In this document: positions 42,199 through 51,482 of the stretch, piece by piece
How positions within the stretch are numbered: position 1 is the stretch's first letter
Layout: each line of letters starts with the position of its first letter
NCBI GenBank assembly: GCA_031272775.1
Contig: JAISTB010000020.1
Location: 1-64,000, forward strand
Direction: 5' to 3'
DNA from: Fusobacteriaceae bacterium
GTDB taxonomy: Bacteria > Fusobacteriota > Fusobacteriia > Fusobacteriales > Fusobacteriaceae
DNA length: 64,000 nucleotides
Position numbers and translations under genes: made by a program
Notes under the pieces: model-generated
Database searches by the model: none
Seen by the model: only the letters and a program-made list of their open reading frames with translations
What the model was told of the DNA's origin: nothing

Positions 42199-44691
42199 TT
42201 ATTCTTCTTCGCCGCCTGATGTTCCGTATTTGTCCAGCAATTCCTGATTTTCTCTTTTTTCCTCTTCGATTTCGATTTTCTTGATCGAGAGTTTTACGCG
42301 CTGCTTTTCTCTGTCAATGTCGACGATCTGAGCCTTGACGGTCTGGCCTTCTTTGAATTTCTCCCGGATGTCTTTGATGAAGTCGCGGGAAACGAGCTGT
42401 ACGGGGATGAAGCCGTCCACGCCCTTCACGAGGTTGATGAAAAGCCCGAAGTCCATGACGGTCTTGATTTCCTTCTCGACGGTCTGGCCTACTTTCAGCA
42501 CATCCATGGCCTCTTCCCAGGGACTCTTCGTGAGGTTCTTGATGCTGGCCTTGATTTTCTTGTCGGCAAGGTTGAGCTCCGTGATGACAAATTCCACCTC
42601 GTCTCCTTTGGCGAATTTCTTTTTGCTCTCGTCCTGCCACTGATAGTCGGACTGATGAACGAAAACGTCTATGCCGGGCTCGATCTCCGCGAAGAGACCG
42701 AAGGGTTTAATGCCGGCCACGCGCCCTTTGAGGACGGTTCCGACTTTATATTTGTCTTCCACCGACAACCAGGGATCGTCGCTGAGCTGCTTGATGCCCA
42801 GCTTCAGCCGTCTGCCTGTTCCGTCAAAATCGAGGATCCGCACTTTGACCGCGTCGCCGACTTTGACGTAATCCTCAAGGTTGATCCGCTTTTTGTTCCA
42901 GGTGAAGTCCGAAATGTGGACAAGACCCTCCACGCCTTCAATAACCTGCACAAAGACGCCGTAGTGCATGATGCGGGTAACGATCCCGTCGACGTCCTGG
43001 CCGACCTCGTAGGTCTCCGCGAACAGCTCCCAGGGATTTTTTTCCGTTTCCCGGATCGAGAGCTTGATGTTCTTTTTCTCGGGATCGAGGGAAAGGATTT
43101 TCGCCTGGATCTCATCGCCCGCCTTGTATCGGTCCGAGAGCTTGTCGAGCTTCTTCCAGGAAACTTCCGAGATATGAATAAAGCCGTGAAGCGCCCCGAT
43201 CGCGACTGAAAGGCCGAAATCAAGCACTTTTGTAATCACACAGCTTACGATGTCGCCGACGGCCAGTTTGGCAAATTCCTCGTCGGTGACCTTGTTCAGG
43301 AGATCCTTGCGTGAAAAGGTTACTTTCCGTCCTCTGGGCCCCTTCTGGGCCGTGATGTCTTTCACGATCACATCAAATTCTTTGCCTTCGGCCGCGGCTT
43401 CCTCGTCCTTGCCGATGCCCGAGAGCGAATTGGGCAAAAAGCCCTGAATCTCGCCGTGCTGGGCGATATAGCCGCCTTTTACGCGTTTGAGGATCTTTAT
43501 CACGATGGGATCTTTGGTCTCAAAGGACTTGTCGATGCTCTGGTTGCTCTCCTCCATCAGGATTCTTCTTCTGGAGCCGATCAGGAAATCTCCGTCCTCG
43601 GTTTCTCCTATCAGCAGGACTTCCACTTCGTCGCCCTTCTCATAGCCTTCCAGCTCGTCGGCTTTGATCCGGACGCTCGTGCGCTGACCGGGAACATCAA
43701 GGTAAACGAAGTTTCTGTCTTTTTGTGAAACGGTTCCCGTTACCCTGATCTTTTGCGTCTCGTCGGTCGGTAAGTAGTCCTGCAGTAATGTTTCAAATTC
43801 TTCATAGTTGTCATTTGTGGCCATTCTAAGGTCCCCCTTGATTTTATTTTCTATGCTGACAATAATTTCTTCCGGTGTTGAAGCTCCAGCGGTAATGCCC
43901 ACCACATCCGGCGGGCGGAACCAGGAGGGCAGGATGTCGCCTTCGTCCTGCACGAAGTAGCTGCGCGGGTTGATCGCCTTGCAGATATCGTACAATTTAC
44001 GCGTGTTTGAGCTGTTTTTACCGCCTACAACCACCATAATATCGACTTTTCCGGCGAGCTCCTCAGCTGCGACCTGCCTTATTTGTGTTGCCCCACATAT
44101 TCTATCAAATATTTTGACATTTGGGAAATGATTTTTTAAAAATTTTTCAATTTCCAGAAAATTCTTTTTGTTGAGCGTCGTCTGGGTCAGGACCGCGTAT
44201 TTTTTCGCGGGATCGAGATCGGCGTTTCTGAGCTCGTCAAGATCCTTGAAAATGTTGATCCGTTCCCCGAAAGAGACAATCCCCGATACCTCGGGGTGAT
44301 TTTTGTCGCCGATAAACAGGGTGTCATAACCCTGTGACTCCATCTCAATCAGGATATTGCGTACGTTTGAGACAAAACCGCACGTAGTGTCATATATTTT
44401 GACTCTGTTTTGCTCCAAAATGTTATAAATTTCTTTTGTGGTCCCGTGGGCCCGGATAATGACCACATCGTCAGGCGCGAGGGTCACGGCCCCCGAGAGG
44501 ACGTCTTCTTCCTCTATGGTCTTCAGGCCCAGATCCGCCATTTTTTTCACGACGTGCTCGTTATGGACCAGCATGCCCAAGATATAGATATTTTTCCCGC
44601 TCCCCTCGTGAGTCACCGCGCCATAGCACTTTTTGATGGCCGTCGCGACCCCGAAGCAGAGCCCCAAATGTTCCGACCTTACGATTTCCAT
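42199..44691 (-). CDS. ispH: IspH fused to a six-repeat ribosomal S1-like protein
   Basis: The first 280 residues are 4-hydroxy-3-methylbut-2-enyl diphosphate reductase, the last enzyme of the MEP isoprenoid pathway, with iron-sulfur cysteines C12, C104 and C199. From about residue 315 there are six S1 RNA-binding repeats; the later ones are clearest, with cores such as DFGLSVAIGALHGFIHISE and YGVFVQVIEGVEGLVHISD. The fusion is known from Clostridia and Fusobacteria, where it serves as both enzyme and S1-like protein. At 830 residues it is complete. It follows ptsH by 129 bases without a clear terminator or promoter between. Confidence 0.96.
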   Translation of the reverse strand: MEIVRSEHLGLCFGVATAIKKCYGAVTHEGSGKNIYILGMLVHNEHVVKKMADLGLKTIEEEDVLSGAVTLAPDDVVIIRAHGTTKEIYNILEQNRVKIYDTTCGFVSNVRNILIEMESQGYDTLFIGDKNHPEVSGIVSFGERINIFKDLDELRNADLDPAKKYAVLTQTTLNKKNFLEIEKFLKNHFPNVKIFDRICGATQIRQVAAEELAGKVDIMVVVGGKNSSNTRKLYDICKAINPRSYFVQDEGDILPSWFRPPDVVGITAGASTPEEIIVSIENKIKGDLRMATNDNYEEFETLLQDYLPTDETQKIRVTGTVSQKDRNFVYLDVPGQRTSVRIKADELEGYEKGDEVEVLLIGETEDGDFLIGSRRRILMEESNQSIDKSFETKDPIVIKILKRVKGGYIAQHGEIQGFLPNSLSGIGKDEEAAAEGKEFDVIVKDITAQKGPRGRKVTFSRKDLLNKVTDEEFAKLAVGDIVSCVITKVLDFGLSVAIGALHGFIHISEVSWKKLDKLSDRYKAGDEIQAKILSLDPEKKNIKLSIRETEKNPWELFAETYEVGQDVDGIVTRIMHYGVFVQVIEGVEGLVHISDFTWNKKRINLEDYVKVGDAVKVRILDFDGTGRRLKLGIKQLSDDPWLSVEDKYKVGTVLKGRVAGIKPFGLFAEIEPGIDVFVHQSDYQWQDESKKKFAKGDEVEFVITELNLADKKIKASIKNLTKSPWEEAMDVLKVGQTVEKEIKTVMDFGLFINLVKGVDGFIPVQLVSRDFIKDIREKFKEGQTVKAQIVDIDREKQRVKLSIKKIEIEEEKRENQELLDKYGTSGGEEE

Positions 44692-44820
44692 GGATCACCT
44701 TCGTCTTTTGCTTTTTTCTACGGTATTCCTACGCGAATCCCTGTACGTCTTTTTTTTCTCTTGGTTACTTTATTAAATGTACGAAGTAAGCGTTTTGCTT
44801 CTTTTTCTCTTTGTCGAATC

Positions 44821-45090
44821 TCACTCCTCGTTGAATTTTTTGACTTCGATCAGATCGGTCAACGCCTCCAGCATGCTTTCCTCGTCGGGCCCGTCGGCGA
44901 TGAGTTCCAGCTCGCGCCCCTGCTCGGCCGCCAGCAACATGAGTCCCATGATGCTCCTGCCGTTGACTTCCTCGTCCTTGCAGCGGACCTTGATCTCCGA
45001 CTGGTAGTTCGTGATGAGCTGGACAAAGAGCGACGCGGGCCTTGCGTGCATACCCGCCTTGTTTTGGATCACAACGGTTCTTGTCTTCAT
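44821..45090 (-). CDS. ptsH: HPr family phosphocarrier protein
   Basis: HPr passes phosphate from PEP-protein phosphotransferase to sugar-specific transporters. The phosphorylated histidine is H15 in GMHARPAS, and the regulatory serine is S46 in NGRSIMGLM, the site used by HPr kinase in many Firmicutes-like lineages. At 89 residues it is normal. Enzyme I is not adjacent. The GGAGGAG site is about 13 bases from the ATG, rather far. The gene is divergent from glnN. Confidence 0.93.
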   Translation of the reverse strand: MKTRTVVIQNKAGMHARPASLFVQLITNYQSEIKVRCKDEEVNGRSIMGLMLLAAEQGRELELIADGPDEESMLEALTDLIEVKKFNEE

Positions 45091-45212
45091 CGGAAATCAC
45101 GACTCCTCCAAAAAGAATCGTTGGCGTTGGGCTCGTGAAAAACATGTTCTGAATCGACACTTTTTGTACAAATATCGTTTTTTGTGAAAAAATTCTTTTT
45201 CGACTGCTTTGT

Positions 45213-45241
45213 TTGTGAAACGATTAAATTTTGCATATTAT
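45213..45241 (+). promoter_or_regulatory. glnN: glnN promoter P1
   Basis: TTGTGA (45213-45218) and TATTAT (45236-45241) are 17 bases apart. The -35 box lies inside the second TTTGTGAAA repeat, so a protein bound there could control the promoter. Confidence 0.65.
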
Positions 45242-45298
45242 TTATTATATATCATTTTCCTTTTTTTTTCAATTCTTTTAATCCGGGAAAGAAAAATA

Positions 45299-45327
45299 TT
45301 GAATAAAAGAATTTGTTGTGCTACAAT
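45299..45327 (+). promoter_or_regulatory. glnN: glnN promoter P2
   Basis: TTGAAT (45299-45304) and TACAAT (45322-45327) are 17 bases apart, with a TGC extension before the -10 box. It would give a leader of about 80 bases. Confidence 0.65.
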
Positions 45328-45342
45328 CAAAAGGTAAAAATT

Positions 45343-45358
45343 CAGGGACTTATCCCTG
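45343..45358 (+). promoter_or_regulatory. glnN: Hairpin in the glnN leader
   Basis: CAGGGA and TCCCTG pair around four bases (45349-45352) about 57 bases before the start. No U-run follows, so it is not a terminator. Confidence 0.35.
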
Positions 45359-45414
45359 TAACCATAAGGCAGTATACACGCAAAAATATTTTATCATGAT
45401 GAGAAGGGGGTTAT

Positions 45415-47520
45415 ATGATGAACACGATGTTGGACTTGTTTGGCGTGGACTATTTTTCCGAGCTGGAGCTGAAAAGCCGCGTGCCCGGACCTGTTTTCAA
45501 GAAATTCAAAGCGGTGCAGGTCGGGAAGGAAGAATTGTCCCTGGAAGTAGCGGATGTAATCGCCAACGCGGTAAAAAACTGGGCCACCGAGAGGGGCGCC
45601 ACCCATTTTACCCACTGGTTTCAGCCGCTGACGGACCTGACGGCGGAAAAGCATGAATCCTTTGTGACGGCCAATCCCGACGGGACCGTATTGTCCCAGT
45701 TTTCCGGAAAAGAAATCATCAAAGGGGAAACGGACGCGTCTTCTTTTCCGAGCGGAGGCCTGCGGGCGACGTTTGAAGCGAGAGGAAACACAATCTGGGA
45801 TACGAATTCCCCGATGTTTATCCGGGGCGCGGGGACCGCGAGGACCCTTTATATCCCGACGGCCTTTATCGGCTACAACGGCGAGGCCCTCGACAAGAAA
45901 GTGCCGCTGTTGAGAGCCGCCCAGGCCCTGAACACGCAGGCGCTCCGGGTGCAGAGACTCCTTGGGGATACGGAAACGAGCCGGGTTGACGTGACGCTGG
46001 GTTGCGAGCAGGAATACTTCCTGATCGACAAGGCCTTTTATGACAGACGGCAGGACATCGCTCTGGCAGGTCGGACTTTATTCGGAAGCCTTCCGCCCAA
46101 GGGCCAGGAACTGAGCGATCACTATTACGGGACCATCAAGGACAGAGTCAAGACCTTCATGGGCGAACTGGACCAAGAACTCTGGAAGATCGGACTTATC
46201 GCCAAGACGGAACACAACGAAGTTGCGCCGAATCAGTTTGAGCTGGCGCTGATGTTTTCCACGGTAAATGTCGCCGTAGACCAGAACCACCTCGTGATGG
46301 ATACGATCAAGAAAGTCGCCACGAGACACGGTCTGGCCGCCCTTTTGCATGAAAAACCCTTTGAGGAGATCAACGGCTCCGGTAAGCACTGCAACTGGTC
46401 GCTGGCCACCGATACAGGCGTGAACCTCCTCGATCCCGATACGCTGACCAAGGACAATCTCCAGTACTTCCTGTACATCACGGCCGTCATCGAAGGCGTG
46501 GACCGCTACGCGGACATCCTTAGGAGTACGACCGCCACTCCCGGAAACGACCACAGACTGGGCGGACACGAAGCTCCGCCGGCCATCATTTCCATCTTCC
46601 TCGGGGATCCGCTGACGAATCTTCTCGAAAACGTCGAGCATTTCGAAAGCGCCAAGGGCGGAGAGGAAACGATCTCCGTGGGCGCGCTGATTCCCAAATT
46701 CGAAAAGAACTTCTCCGACAGAAACCGGACGTCCCCCTTCGCCTATACCGGCAACAAGTTTGAGTTCAGAATGCCCGGTTCCAGCGCGGCCGTATCGACC
46801 CCGATGTTTGTCATCGCGACCATCGTGGCCGACATCCTCAAAGAATACGCCGACATCCTCGAGAAGGTAAAGGGACCCATCAAACCCGCCATCATCAAGC
46901 TCGTCAAAGAACATTACGCGAAACACAAGAGAATCGTCTTCAACGGCAACGGCTACGACGAGGCTTGGGTCAAGGAAGCGAAGAAACGCAAGCTGTCCAA
47001 CCTGGCCAATACCGTGGAGGCCCTCCCCGTATACACGAGAAAGGACACCGTGGAGCTTTTCGAGCGGCACAAGGTCCTGACCGGCGCTGAGCTCAAATCC
47101 CGTTACGAAGTCTATGTGGAACGCTATGACAAACAGTCCAACATCGATCTTTCCATCGCGATCCGCATGGCGAAAAACGAGATCTATCCCTCGGTCGTAA
47201 AATATGTGACGAAGATTTCCAAGATGATCGTCACGGTAGCCCAGGCCCTGGGAGACGCGAAATACCTGAAATATGACAAGGAGCACCTCGAAAAAGTCCT
47301 GAAGCTTAAGACGGCGCTCAAGGACACGATCAGCGACCTGAGCAAGGGACTCGAAAAGGCCGACGGCACCGAGGACACCTACAAACGGGCCCTCGTGTAC
47401 CGGGACGAGCTGTTCCCCATTTACGACAAGATGCGCGGCATCGTGGATCAGCTGGAGCTTCTGGTGGACAAGAGCGACTGGTCCATCCCCACTTACTACG
47501 ATCTGTTGTTCAAGCTGTAA
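45415..47520 (+). CDS. glnN: Glutamine synthetase type III
   Basis: GlnN makes glutamine from glutamate, ammonia and ATP and is the main nitrogen-assimilating enzyme in many anaerobes. Type III enzymes are large and have motifs such as CEQEYFLID, KTEHNEVAPNQFE, EKPFEEINGSGKHCNWS and GGHEAPPAI, all present here. The 701 residues match the family (about 700) and are clearly longer than type I. The ATG follows AGAAGGGGG; a second ATG is next to it. It has two promoters and its own terminator. Confidence 0.97.
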   Translation: MMNTMLDLFGVDYFSELELKSRVPGPVFKKFKAVQVGKEELSLEVADVIANAVKNWATERGATHFTHWFQPLTDLTAEKHESFVTANPDGTVLSQFSGKEIIKGETDASSFPSGGLRATFEARGNTIWDTNSPMFIRGAGTARTLYIPTAFIGYNGEALDKKVPLLRAAQALNTQALRVQRLLGDTETSRVDVTLGCEQEYFLIDKAFYDRRQDIALAGRTLFGSLPPKGQELSDHYYGTIKDRVKTFMGELDQELWKIGLIAKTEHNEVAPNQFELALMFSTVNVAVDQNHLVMDTIKKVATRHGLAALLHEKPFEEINGSGKHCNWSLATDTGVNLLDPDTLTKDNLQYFLYITAVIEGVDRYADILRSTTATPGNDHRLGGHEAPPAIISIFLGDPLTNLLENVEHFESAKGGEETISVGALIPKFEKNFSDRNRTSPFAYTGNKFEFRMPGSSAAVSTPMFVIATIVADILKEYADILEKVKGPIKPAIIKLVKEHYAKHKRIVFNGNGYDEAWVKEAKKRKLSNLANTVEALPVYTRKDTVELFERHKVLTGAELKSRYEVYVERYDKQSNIDLSIAIRMAKNEIYPSVVKYVTKISKMIVTVAQALGDAKYLKYDKEHLEKVLKLKTALKDTISDLSKGLEKADGTEDTYKRALVYRDELFPIYDKMRGIVDQLELLVDKSDWSIPTYYDLLFKL

Positions 47521-47550
47521 GAAATTCCGGAAAAAAGGGAGAAAAGAAGG

Positions 47551-47578
47551 GGCCGTCCGGCGGGGCGGCCTTTTTTTT
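47551..47578 (+). terminator. Terminator of glnN
   Basis: GGCCGTCC and GGGCGGCC pair with one G-U around GGCG, followed by eight T residues. It starts 30 bases after the glnN stop. Confidence 0.9.
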
Positions 47579-47607
47579 GAAAAAAGTGGAAAAAATCGAA
47601 AAAATGC

Positions 47608-47636
47608 TTTCATTTTTATGAATAATGTGCTATACT
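47608..47636 (+). promoter_or_regulatory. Promoter of the S10-spc ribosomal protein operon
   Basis: TTTCAT (47608-47613) and TATACT (47631-47636) are 17 bases apart, with a TGC extended -10 element. The leader to rpsJ is about 65 bases and contains a small GCAAAG/CTTTGC hairpin. Confidence 0.75.
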
Positions 47637-47706
47637 ATTAAAGTTCGCTGAGCAAAGCGGGCTTTGCTTTGCATGGCATATATTAGTGAAGGAGGTGCGA
47701 AAGTTC

Positions 47707-48018
47707 GTGGCGTCTGATAAAATAAGAATTTACTTGAAGGCTTACGATCATTTCCTCTTGGACGAATCCGCAAAGAAGATTGCTGAAGTGGCAAAAAAAT
47801 CGGGGGCTGATATCGCGGGACCCATGCCCTTGCCGACAAACATCAAAAAGTACACGGTGTTGCGGTCTGTTCATGTGAACAAGGATTCCCGGGAGCAGTT
47901 CGAAATGCGTATTCACAGAAGAATGATCGAGATCAACAATTCCACACAGAAGACAATACCATCATTAATGGCAGTTAACTTACCAGCCGGTGTTGGAATA
48001 GAAATCAAGCAAATCTGA
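47707..48018 (+). CDS. rpsJ: 30S ribosomal protein S10
   Basis: S10 binds the 30S head and also acts in transcription antitermination with Nus[16 protein letters not shown] near the start and GVGIEIKQI at the end are typical. The start is a GTG at 47707, nine bases after AGGAGGTG; the 103 residues equal the E. coli length. It is the first gene of the operon but is followed by an unusually long spacer of about 200 bases before rplC. Confidence 0.97.
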   Translation: MASDKIRIYLKAYDHFLLDESAKKIAEVAKKSGADIAGPMPLPTNIKKYTVLRSVHVNKDSREQFEMRIHRRMIEINNSTQKTIPSLMAVNLPAGVGIEIKQI

Positions 48019-48211
48019 TTTTGCCTGATTTTTCAGGAAAACATCTTTTGGACGGAATTCTTAAGAGAATTTTTGGAGACACGATGAGAAATCATTGGAA
48101 ACAATGATCTGATGATTCTTACAGAATAATACAAGTTGATGCTTTTTTTAAAGCCGGTGGGGAGAACCACCAGGCGGCGTTGTCAACCAATATATTATTT
48201 GATGGAGGTAA
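48019..48211 (+). other. Structured spacer between rpsJ and rplC
   Basis: This AT-rich stretch inside a ribosomal operon encodes no protein I can support. It has several hairpins: CCTGA/TCAGG (48024-48037), ATCATTG-GAAA-CAATGAT with a GNRA tetraloop (48091-48108), and GGTGG/CCACC (48156-48171) extended by GCC/GGC. The last hairpin lies about 32 bases before the rplC ribosome binding site. It could be a regulatory leader for rplC and the genes after it. Confidence 0.5.
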
Positions 48212-48220
48212 ATGAAAGAT

Positions 48221-48862
48221 ATGACAGGAATTTTAGCGAAAAAAATCGGTATGACACAGATATTCGAAAACGGAAAGCTTGTTCCGGTTACGGTCGTAGA
48301 GGCGGGACCCAACTACATCCTGCAGAAAAAGACCGTGGAATCGGACGGCTATACGGCGATCCAGCTGGGTTTTGACGAAAAAAAGGAAAAAAACACGACA
48401 AAACCGATTCTGGGAATCTTTAAAAAGGCCGGGGTCAAGCCCCAGCGCTTTGTAAGAGAAATGCGGGTGGATTCTGTGGACGGCTTCGAACTGGGACAGG
48501 AGATCAAGGCGGATGTCTTTACGGGCGTCGAGTATGTTGACGTTGTCGGGACTTCCAAAGGTAAGGGAACCTCGGGCGTCATGAAGCGCCACGGCTTTTC
48601 CGGAAACCGGGCGTCCCACGGCGTATCCCTCAATCACAGACTGGGCGGATCCATCGGTATGTCTTCGACGCCGAGCGAGGTGCTCAAAGGAAAACGCATG
48701 GCCGGCCGGCACGGAAACGCGACGGTGACGGTGCAGAACCTCAAGATCGTCAAGATCGACGCGGACAACAACCTGATCCTGTTGAAGGGAGCGGTACCCG
48801 GCTCCAAAAACGGATATATCGTATTGAAACCCGCAGTGAAAAAAATCGGTCAGCAGGGGTAA
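48221..48862 (+). CDS. rplC: 50S ribosomal protein L3
   Basis: L3 is an early-assembly protein near the peptidyl transferase centre. The [15 protein letters not shown] start and the [12 protein letters not shown] loop are family marks. Two ATGs are possible, at 48212 (three bases after GGAGG) and 48221 (twelve bases after); the family N-terminus favours the second. This gives 213 residues. Confidence 0.95.
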   Translation: MTGILAKKIGMTQIFENGKLVPVTVVEAGPNYILQKKTVESDGYTAIQLGFDEKKEKNTTKPILGIFKKAGVKPQRFVREMRVDSVDGFELGQEIKADVFTGVEYVDVVGTSKGKGTSGVMKRHGFSGNRASHGVSLNHRLGGSIGMSSTPSEVLKGKRMAGRHGNATVTVQNLKIVKIDADNNLILLKGAVPGSKNGYIVLKPAVKKIGQQG

Positions 48863-48874
48863 AGGAGGAAAATA

Positions 48875-49507
48875 ATGGCAGTGTTAACGATATATAATAT
48901 CGCCGGGGAACAGACCGGCACGGTGGAAGCGAAAGACACGGTATTCGGGATTACGCCCAACAAGTCGGTGCTGCATGAGGTGCTCGTAGCGGAACTGGCG
49001 GCCTCGAGATCCGCCACGGCCTCTACGAAGACGAGAGGCGAAGTTAGAGGCGGCGGCAGAAAGCCCTTCAAGCAGAAAGGCACGGGTCGCGCCCGGCAGG
49101 GAACGATCAGGGCGCCGCACATGGTAGGCGGCGGCGTTGTCTTCGGACCCAACGGCCGGATCTATGAAAAGAAAGTCAACAAAAAAGTAAGACGCCTGGC
49201 GCTGGTTTCGGCCCTGTCGGAAAAGGCGGCCAACAATCAGATCGTGGTTTTGGACGGATCCGTCGAGACCCCGAAAACCAAGACCATCATCAATCTGACG
49301 AAGAAACTGGACGCGCCCACAAAGCAGCTTTTCGTTGTGGACGACCTGGCGGAGGACAAGGACTACAAACTCTACATGTCCGCCCGGAACCTGGAAAACG
49401 CCGTCGTGCTGCAACCCAACGAACTGGGCGTGTACTGGCTGTTGAAACAGGACAAGGTCATCATGACGAAAGAGGCGCTCGCGACGTTAGAGGAGGTGCT
49501 CGGATAA
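48875..49507 (+). CDS. rplD: 50S ribosomal protein L4
   Basis: L4 binds 23S rRNA and, in enterobacteria, regulates its own operon. The long basic loop with [20 protein letters not shown] and [15 protein letters not shown] is intact. At 210 residues it has normal length. The ATG follows AAAGGAGG and the gene lies 12 bases after rplC. Confidence 0.97.
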   Translation: MAVLTIYNIAGEQTGTVEAKDTVFGITPNKSVLHEVLVAELAASRSATASTKTRGEVRGGGRKPFKQKGTGRARQGTIRAPHMVGGGVVFGPNGRIYEKKVNKKVRRLALVSALSEKAANNQIVVLDGSVETPKTKTIINLTKKLDAPTKQLFVVDDLAEDKDYKLYMSARNLENAVVLQPNELGVYWLLKQDKVIMTKEALATLEEVLG

Positions 49508-49509
49508 CC

Positions 49510-49791
49510 ATGACAGCTTATGATATCATCAAAAAACCCGTAGTAACGGAAAAGAGCGACATGCTCAAAAGAGAATACAACAAGTATACATTTGAAGTGA
49601 ACACCAAGGCAAACAAAATCGAGATCAAGAAAGCGGTCGAGGAGATCTTCAAAGTGAAAGTCGTATCCGTGGCGACGACGACGAAAAAGCCCGTCACCAA
49701 GCGGCACGGCATGAAACTCTACAAGACGTCTCCGATCAAGAAGGCCATCGTGAAGCTGGCCGACGGCAACAGCATCGAGGCGCTCAAATAG
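49510..49791 (+). CDS. rplW: 50S ribosomal protein L23
   Basis: L23 lies at the exit of the peptide tunnel and docks trigger factor and SRP. The start MTAYDIIKKPVVTEKS is typical and the 93 residues match bacterial L23. It begins two bases after the rplD stop, so translation is coupled. Confidence 0.96.
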   Translation: MTAYDIIKKPVVTEKSDMLKREYNKYTFEVNTKANKIEIKKAVEEIFKVKVVSVATTTKKPVTKRHGMKLYKTSPIKKAIVKLADGNSIEALK

Positions 49792-49847
49792 ACAGGGGCC
49801 CGCAAAGGCCGAATATAGGTCGACAAAATTGGAGGTAAAAAAGTAAA

Positions 49848-50678
49848 ATGGCAATCAGAAAAATGAAACCCATGACCAACGGGACAAGAGGCATGTCAAG
49901 GCTGGTCAACCGGGAATTAGACGACGTAAGACCTGAGAAAACCCTGACGGTCCCCTTGAAATCTTCCTGGGGAAGAGACAATTACGGACACCGGACCACA
50001 AGAGACAGACAGAAAGGACACAAGAGATTATACCGGATCATCGATTTCAAAAGAAACAAGTTCGATATCCCCGCCAAAGTGGCGACCATTGAATATGATC
50101 CCAACAGAACGGCGAATATCGCCCTCCTGCATTACGCCGACGGGGAAAAGCGCTACATTCTGGCCCCCAAGGGTCTGAAGCAGGGCGACACGGTACTCTC
50201 CGGCACAAAAGCGGAAATCAAACCCGGAAACGCCCTCAAGATCAAAGATATGCCCGTGGGCGTACAGATCCACAATCTGGAGCTGCAGAAAGGCAAAGGC
50301 GGCCAGCTGGTAAGATCGGCGGGCGTCGCGGCCCGGCTTGTGGCCAAAGACGGGACCTACTGCCATGTGGAGCTTCCTTCGGGAGAGCTCAGGCTCATTC
50401 ACGGCGAGTGCATGGCCACCATCGGCGAAGTCGGAAACTCGGAGCACAGCCTCGTGGAAATCGGAAAAGCCGGCCGGAACAGACATATGGGCAGACGTCC
50501 CCATGTCAGAGGCGCGGTCATGAATCCCGTGGATCATCCGCACGGCGGCGGCGAGGGCAAGAATCCCGTCGGGAGAAAATCCCCGCTGACCCCCTGGGGC
50601 AAACCGGCCCATGGCGTGAAGACCAGAGGCAAGAAGACAACTGACAAATTCATCGTCAGAAGAAAGAACGAGAAATAA
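49848..50678 (+). CDS. rplB: 50S ribosomal protein L2
   Basis: L2 supports peptidyl transfer and subunit joining. The C-terminal signature [16 protein letters not shown] includes the histidine important for function. The protein has 276 residues. A gap of 56 bases separates it from rplW, and the ribosome binding site is GGAGG. Confidence 0.97.
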   Translation: MAIRKMKPMTNGTRGMSRLVNRELDDVRPEKTLTVPLKSSWGRDNYGHRTTRDRQKGHKRLYRIIDFKRNKFDIPAKVATIEYDPNRTANIALLHYADGEKRYILAPKGLKQGDTVLSGTKAEIKPGNALKIKDMPVGVQIHNLELQKGKGGQLVRSAGVAARLVAKDGTYCHVELPSGELRLIHGECMATIGEVGNSEHSLVEIGKAGRNRHMGRRPHVRGAVMNPVDHPHGGGEGKNPVGRKSPLTPWGKPAHGVKTRGKKTTDKFIVRRKNEK

Positions 50679-50699
50679 GACAAGGAGGACGTATAGAGA

Positions 50700-51002
50700 A
50701 TGGCGAGATCATTAAAGAAAGGACCCTTCTGTGATCATCATCTCATGAAAAAAGTGGAAGACGCGGTCGCGGCCCAGAACACCAAGGCAGTGATCAAAAC
50801 CTGGTCGAGACGCTCGACCATATTCCCCAATTTCATCGGGCTGACCTTCGGGGTATATAACGGAAAGAAGCATATTCCGGTGCATGTGACCGAGCAGATG
50901 GTCGGACATAAGCTGGGGGAATTCGCCCCGACGCGTACCTACAGAGGCCACGGAGCGGCAAAAGACGCCAAGAGCGACAAGAAACCGCAGCAGGCGCAGT
51001 AA
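50700..51002 (+). CDS. rpsS: 30S ribosomal protein S19
   Basis: S19 sits in the 30S head next to the tRNAs. [12 protein letters not shown] and [15 protein letters not shown] are diagnostic. It has 100 residues with a short K/Q-rich tail. The ATG follows AAGGAGG. Confidence 0.97.
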   Translation: MARSLKKGPFCDHHLMKKVEDAVAAQNTKAVIKTWSRRSTIFPNFIGLTFGVYNGKKHIPVHVTEQMVGHKLGEFAPTRTYRGHGAAKDAKSDKKPQQAQ

Positions 51003-51040
51003 CAAGCAAATGATTGACAGAATGTAAGGAGGTTTTGCGA

Positions 51041-51466
51041 GTGGAAGCAAAAGCAATCACCAAGTATGTCAGAATGTCTCCCCAGAAAGCGCGTCTTGTC
51101 GCGGATCTGGTCAGGGGCAAGGAAGTTTTGAAGGCCCTGGACATACTGGAATTCACCAATAAAAAGGCGGCAAAGATCATCAAGAAAACCTTGAACTCCG
51201 CCATGCACAACGCGACAAACAACTTCAAAATGAACGAGGACAAGCTTGTGGTATCAGAAATCCTCATCAATCAGGGTCCGGTCCTGAAGCGCCTGATGCC
51301 CAGAGCCCAGGGCAGAGCGGACATCCAGCGCAAACCCACGGCCCATGTGACCGTAGTGGTGGCGGAAGTCGAAAAAGAAGCGGAAAAGAAAGCGGAACCC
51401 GGGACCGAAGTGAAAGCTGCGGACAAAAAGAAAGCCGAAGCGAAGACGGACGAAGTGAAGGCATAA
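51041..51466 (+). CDS. rplV: 50S ribosomal protein L22 with C-terminal extension
   Basis: L22 lines the peptide tunnel with a long hairpin loop (LKRLMPRAQGRADIQRKPT). The start is a GTG at 51041 after AAGGAGG. The protein has 141 residues, about 30 more than most L22 proteins; the extra tail is made almost only of A, K, E, D and T and is probably disordered. Confidence 0.95.
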   Translation: MEAKAITKYVRMSPQKARLVADLVRGKEVLKALDILEFTNKKAAKIIKKTLNSAMHNATNNFKMNEDKLVVSEILINQGPVLKRLMPRAQGRADIQRKPTAHVTVVVAEVEKEAEKKAEPGTEVKAADKKKAEAKTDEVKA

Positions 51467-51482
51467 GGAGGTAAGAATCTAA

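Larger units (their letters stand above)
45091..45414. other. Divergent control region between ptsH and glnN
   Basis: These 324 bases are strongly AT-rich and hold no gene. They carry two plus-strand promoters for glnN, a leader hairpin and a repeated TTTGTGAAA (45181 and 45212, 31 bases apart), which could be a regulator site. I could not assign a clear ptsH promoter. Confidence 0.6.

Noticed and set aside
46078-47613. A 511-codon minus-strand frame opposite glnN.
   Set aside because: glnN is certain on the plus strand; the antisense frame shows no family features and crosses the glnN terminator.
48136-48375. A short plus-strand frame between rpsJ and rplC that could have been a small gene.
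   Set aside because: It runs into rplC in another frame and has no ribosome binding site; the spacer is better explained as structured RNA.
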